Assembly (NCBI GenBank): GCA_036835325.1
Contig: DAITMF010000038.1
Location: forward strand, 1-31,937
Reading direction: 5' to 3'
DNA length: 31,937 nucleotides
Source: CAMCHP01 sp036835325
GTDB lineage: Bacteria > Bacteroidota > Bacteroidia > Flavobacteriales_D > Sanyastnellaceae
The notes below the pieces were generated by a model. It did no database searches and had not been told where the DNA came from. It worked only from the letters and a program-made list of their open reading frames with translations. A program made the position numbers and the translations under genes. Of this stretch, positions 30,626 through 31,937 are shown piece by piece. Positions within the stretch are counted from its first letter, which is position 1. Each line of letters begins with the position of its first letter.

Positions 30626-31937
30626 CTAGCGCTGAACGATCATGCGCTCAGTACGAACTTCGTCGTTCATGATGATGCTCACGGTGTAAACACCGGCGGC
30701 AATACCATCAAGCGGCATGATTACATTGAACTGGCTACCAGCGTTAGCAATCTGACGGCTGATAACGAGTTTTCCGAAGCTATCGTAGATGTCAACTGCG
30801 ATGCGCTCAACGTCAGAATTTACATTGCTGAGGTTGATGTTAACGAACTCACCGTTGTTCGGGTTCGGGTAAAGAGCGAACTCAGGACCTGAAACTTCGA
30901 AAGTGCGCTCTACATCGTTCGCATCAACAACTACTGGAGACTCGATTTCTGGAGCCAAGCCAATAGAGCCAATGATAGCGATTTGGTCAACAGCACCGAA
31001 AGGCGCATCGTAGCCATTAGCAAACAACGGACGAACACGAACGTTGTAGACTTCTCCTGGCATCAGACCTTCAACGTCGCTCAAGCGAACTCGGCGGTCA
31101 AAGTTGGCGCTGATGAAAGGAATTGGAAGACCACCTGCAGCGTTGGTGAATTCCCACTCCCACTGGCTTGTAGTACACACCCAAGGGGGAGCGTAGATCA
31201 GTGCATTAGGGAACAGCGGACCAGCATTAACGAGGTTATCGGCCGGACGCAGGTTGGTTGAAGGAGGCGCAGGAATGGTGAGCCCAACAGAAGTTGTGTT
31301 CTCTACTACAACGTTCTCAGAAGCACCTGATCCGTCAGCCATTACAAGTTCCAAGTCAATGGCAACATCGTACTGACCTTCCCAAGTAAGGGCTGGGTTA
31401 ACGTTGCTGAGTGGCAGAACAGTGAATGCAGCGCCAGTTTCAGCAGTTACTTCAGTGCCCTCACCAATGAAAGTGAAGATGTAGTTTACCACAGTGTAGT
31501 TTGCACCACCTTGAGAAACCCAATCGGCTTTAGCGTTTTGGCAAAGCGAGCGAGTGATGTTGGTCACATCAGCAGCACGGTCAACTTCTGTATCAGGCAA
31601 CCATTGAACACAAATGTCGAATTGAGCAGCACCTGAAGTAGGTGAAGCAGGAGCAACACGTACGAAGTAGTCGGCACCGGCAGTCAAAGAACCGATGTTC
31701 AATACTTCATTGCCGTTGCCAGCATTTACGTCTTCGATATCGATTGAGTTGTGAGCAGCATCTTGAAGTTCAACAACAGCGTCGAAATCAGCAGTTTCAA
31801 CTGAAACACGCGCACCTGCAGTTACTGCAGTAAAGCGGTACCAGAGACCTGCGGTAGAGGTAGCAGTAGCTTCAGGAGCTACAACGGTTGCTTGGTTAAC
31901 GTCTCCTGCTACTGAAGAGCAAGTACCGATGAAAGTA
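30626..31937 (-). CDS. T9SS-secreted protein, C-terminal part (N-terminus outside the window)
   Basis: The reverse-strand frame is open from the right edge to the TAG at 30626, giving 436 residues. The extreme C-terminus is a type IX secretion sorting domain: FALYPNPNNGEFVNINLS, DIYDSFGKLV, GIAAGVYTVSII and ERMIVQR (about the last 85 residues). This sends the protein through the outer membrane to the surface or medium. Upstream, LWYRFTAVTAGARVSVET ... ADYFVRVAP looks like a bacterial pre-peptidase C-terminal-type beta domain. Fibronectin-like segments follow (EVYNVRVRPLFANGY, WEWEFTNAAGGLPIPF), with a Cys pair region near CTTSQW. An internal TTG at 31702 would start only a fragment and is not the true start. 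The enzymatic or adhesive role lies in the missing N-terminal part. Confidence 0.9.
   Translation of the reverse strand, partial: TFIGTCSSVAGDVNQATVVAPEATATSTAGLWYRFTAVTAGARVSVETADFDAVVELQDAAHNSIDIEDVNAGNGNEVLNIGSLTAGADYFVRVAPASPTSGAAQFDICVQWLPDTEVDRAADVTNITRSLCQNAKADWVSQGGANYTVVNYIFTFIGEGTEVTAETGAAFTVLPLSNVNPALTWEGQYDVAIDLELVMADGSGASENVVVENTTSVGLTIPAPPSTNLRPADNLVNAGPLFPNALIYAPPWVCTTSQWEWEFTNAAGGLPIPFISANFDRRVRLSDVEGLMPGEVYNVRVRPLFANGYDAPFGAVDQIAIIGSIGLAPEIESPVVVDANDVERTFEVSGPEFALYPNPNNGEFVNINLSNVNSDVERIAVDIYDSFGKLVISRQIANAGSQFNVIMPLDGIAAGVYTVSIIMNDEVRTERMIVQR

Noticed and set aside
30338..30672. Two plus-strand frames of 68 and 94 codons after the ABC exporter
   Set aside because: One crosses the terminator and the end of the T9SS gene; both have shadow-like composition and no motif.
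1..31937. CRISPR array, tRNA genes, transposases or prophage
   Set aside because: No regular repeat-spacer pattern, no cloverleaf-like segment and no transposase or phage protein were recognised by reading the window.

Overview
The window looks like a chromosome segment of a member of the Bacteroidota, most likely Flavobacteriales. Supporting signs are a type IX secretion (T9SS) C-terminal sorting domain on the last protein, GCTD...NYD...C repeats and lamin-tail domains in a giant secreted protein, TAnnTTTG-type -7 promoter boxes ahead of many genes, little use of Shine-Dalgarno sequences, and a ctaB/duplicated subunit III/subunit IV/SCO/DUF420 oxidase gene order. This is inference from gene content; no search was run.

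Layout: (1) 1-4159 (-), the N-terminal 1386 residues of a giant secreted lamin-tail-domain protein that runs off the left edge. (2) 4304-6044 (-), rnhB overlapping a family 4 glycosyltransferase. (3) 6119-15292 (+), a compact surface-polysaccharide cluster: flippase, Wzz-like chain-length protein, O-antigen ligase/polymerase, GDP-L-fucose synthase, a Wzi-like outer-membrane protein, a WecA-like initiating transferase and a second Wzi-like protein. Several genes overlap by 1-4 nt, so they probably form one unit. (4) 15372-20403 (+), a cytochrome oxidase assembly/subunit operon (heme O synthase, two subunits III, subunit IV, a copper-ligand-less SCO paralogue, a canonical SCO lipoprotein, DUF420), followed by a 77-residue CxxC membrane protein. 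(5) 20720-25379 (+), an OmpA-family protein, TolC-like and HlyD-like efflux components without a pump gene, tsaB, and a Rieske-like lipoprotein without cluster ligands. (6) 25380-25979, a 600-nt region without a convincing protein gene but rich in RNA-like structure: a probable ~145-nt minus-strand RNA with its own -7 box and terminator, a 5S-rRNA-like segment, short direct repeats and a three-way-junction fold. (7) 25980-30298: ahcY (-), a 4'-phosphopantetheinyl transferase (+), rpmH (-, 55 codons) and an MsbA-like ABC exporter (+). (8) 30626-31937 (-), the C-terminal part of a T9SS-secreted protein.

The polysaccharide genes fit a Wzx/Wzy-type pathway: WecA-like priming on undecaprenyl phosphate, a fucose-containing unit, flipping, polymerisation or ligation with length control, and Wzi-type surface attachment. 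The oxidase block combines membrane subunits with heme and copper assembly factors. No CRISPR array, tRNA, intact rRNA, transposase or phage gene was seen. The most unusual items are the intergenic RNA region, the ligand-less SCO paralogue beside a normal one, the small CxxC protein and the cluster-less Rieske-like lipoprotein.
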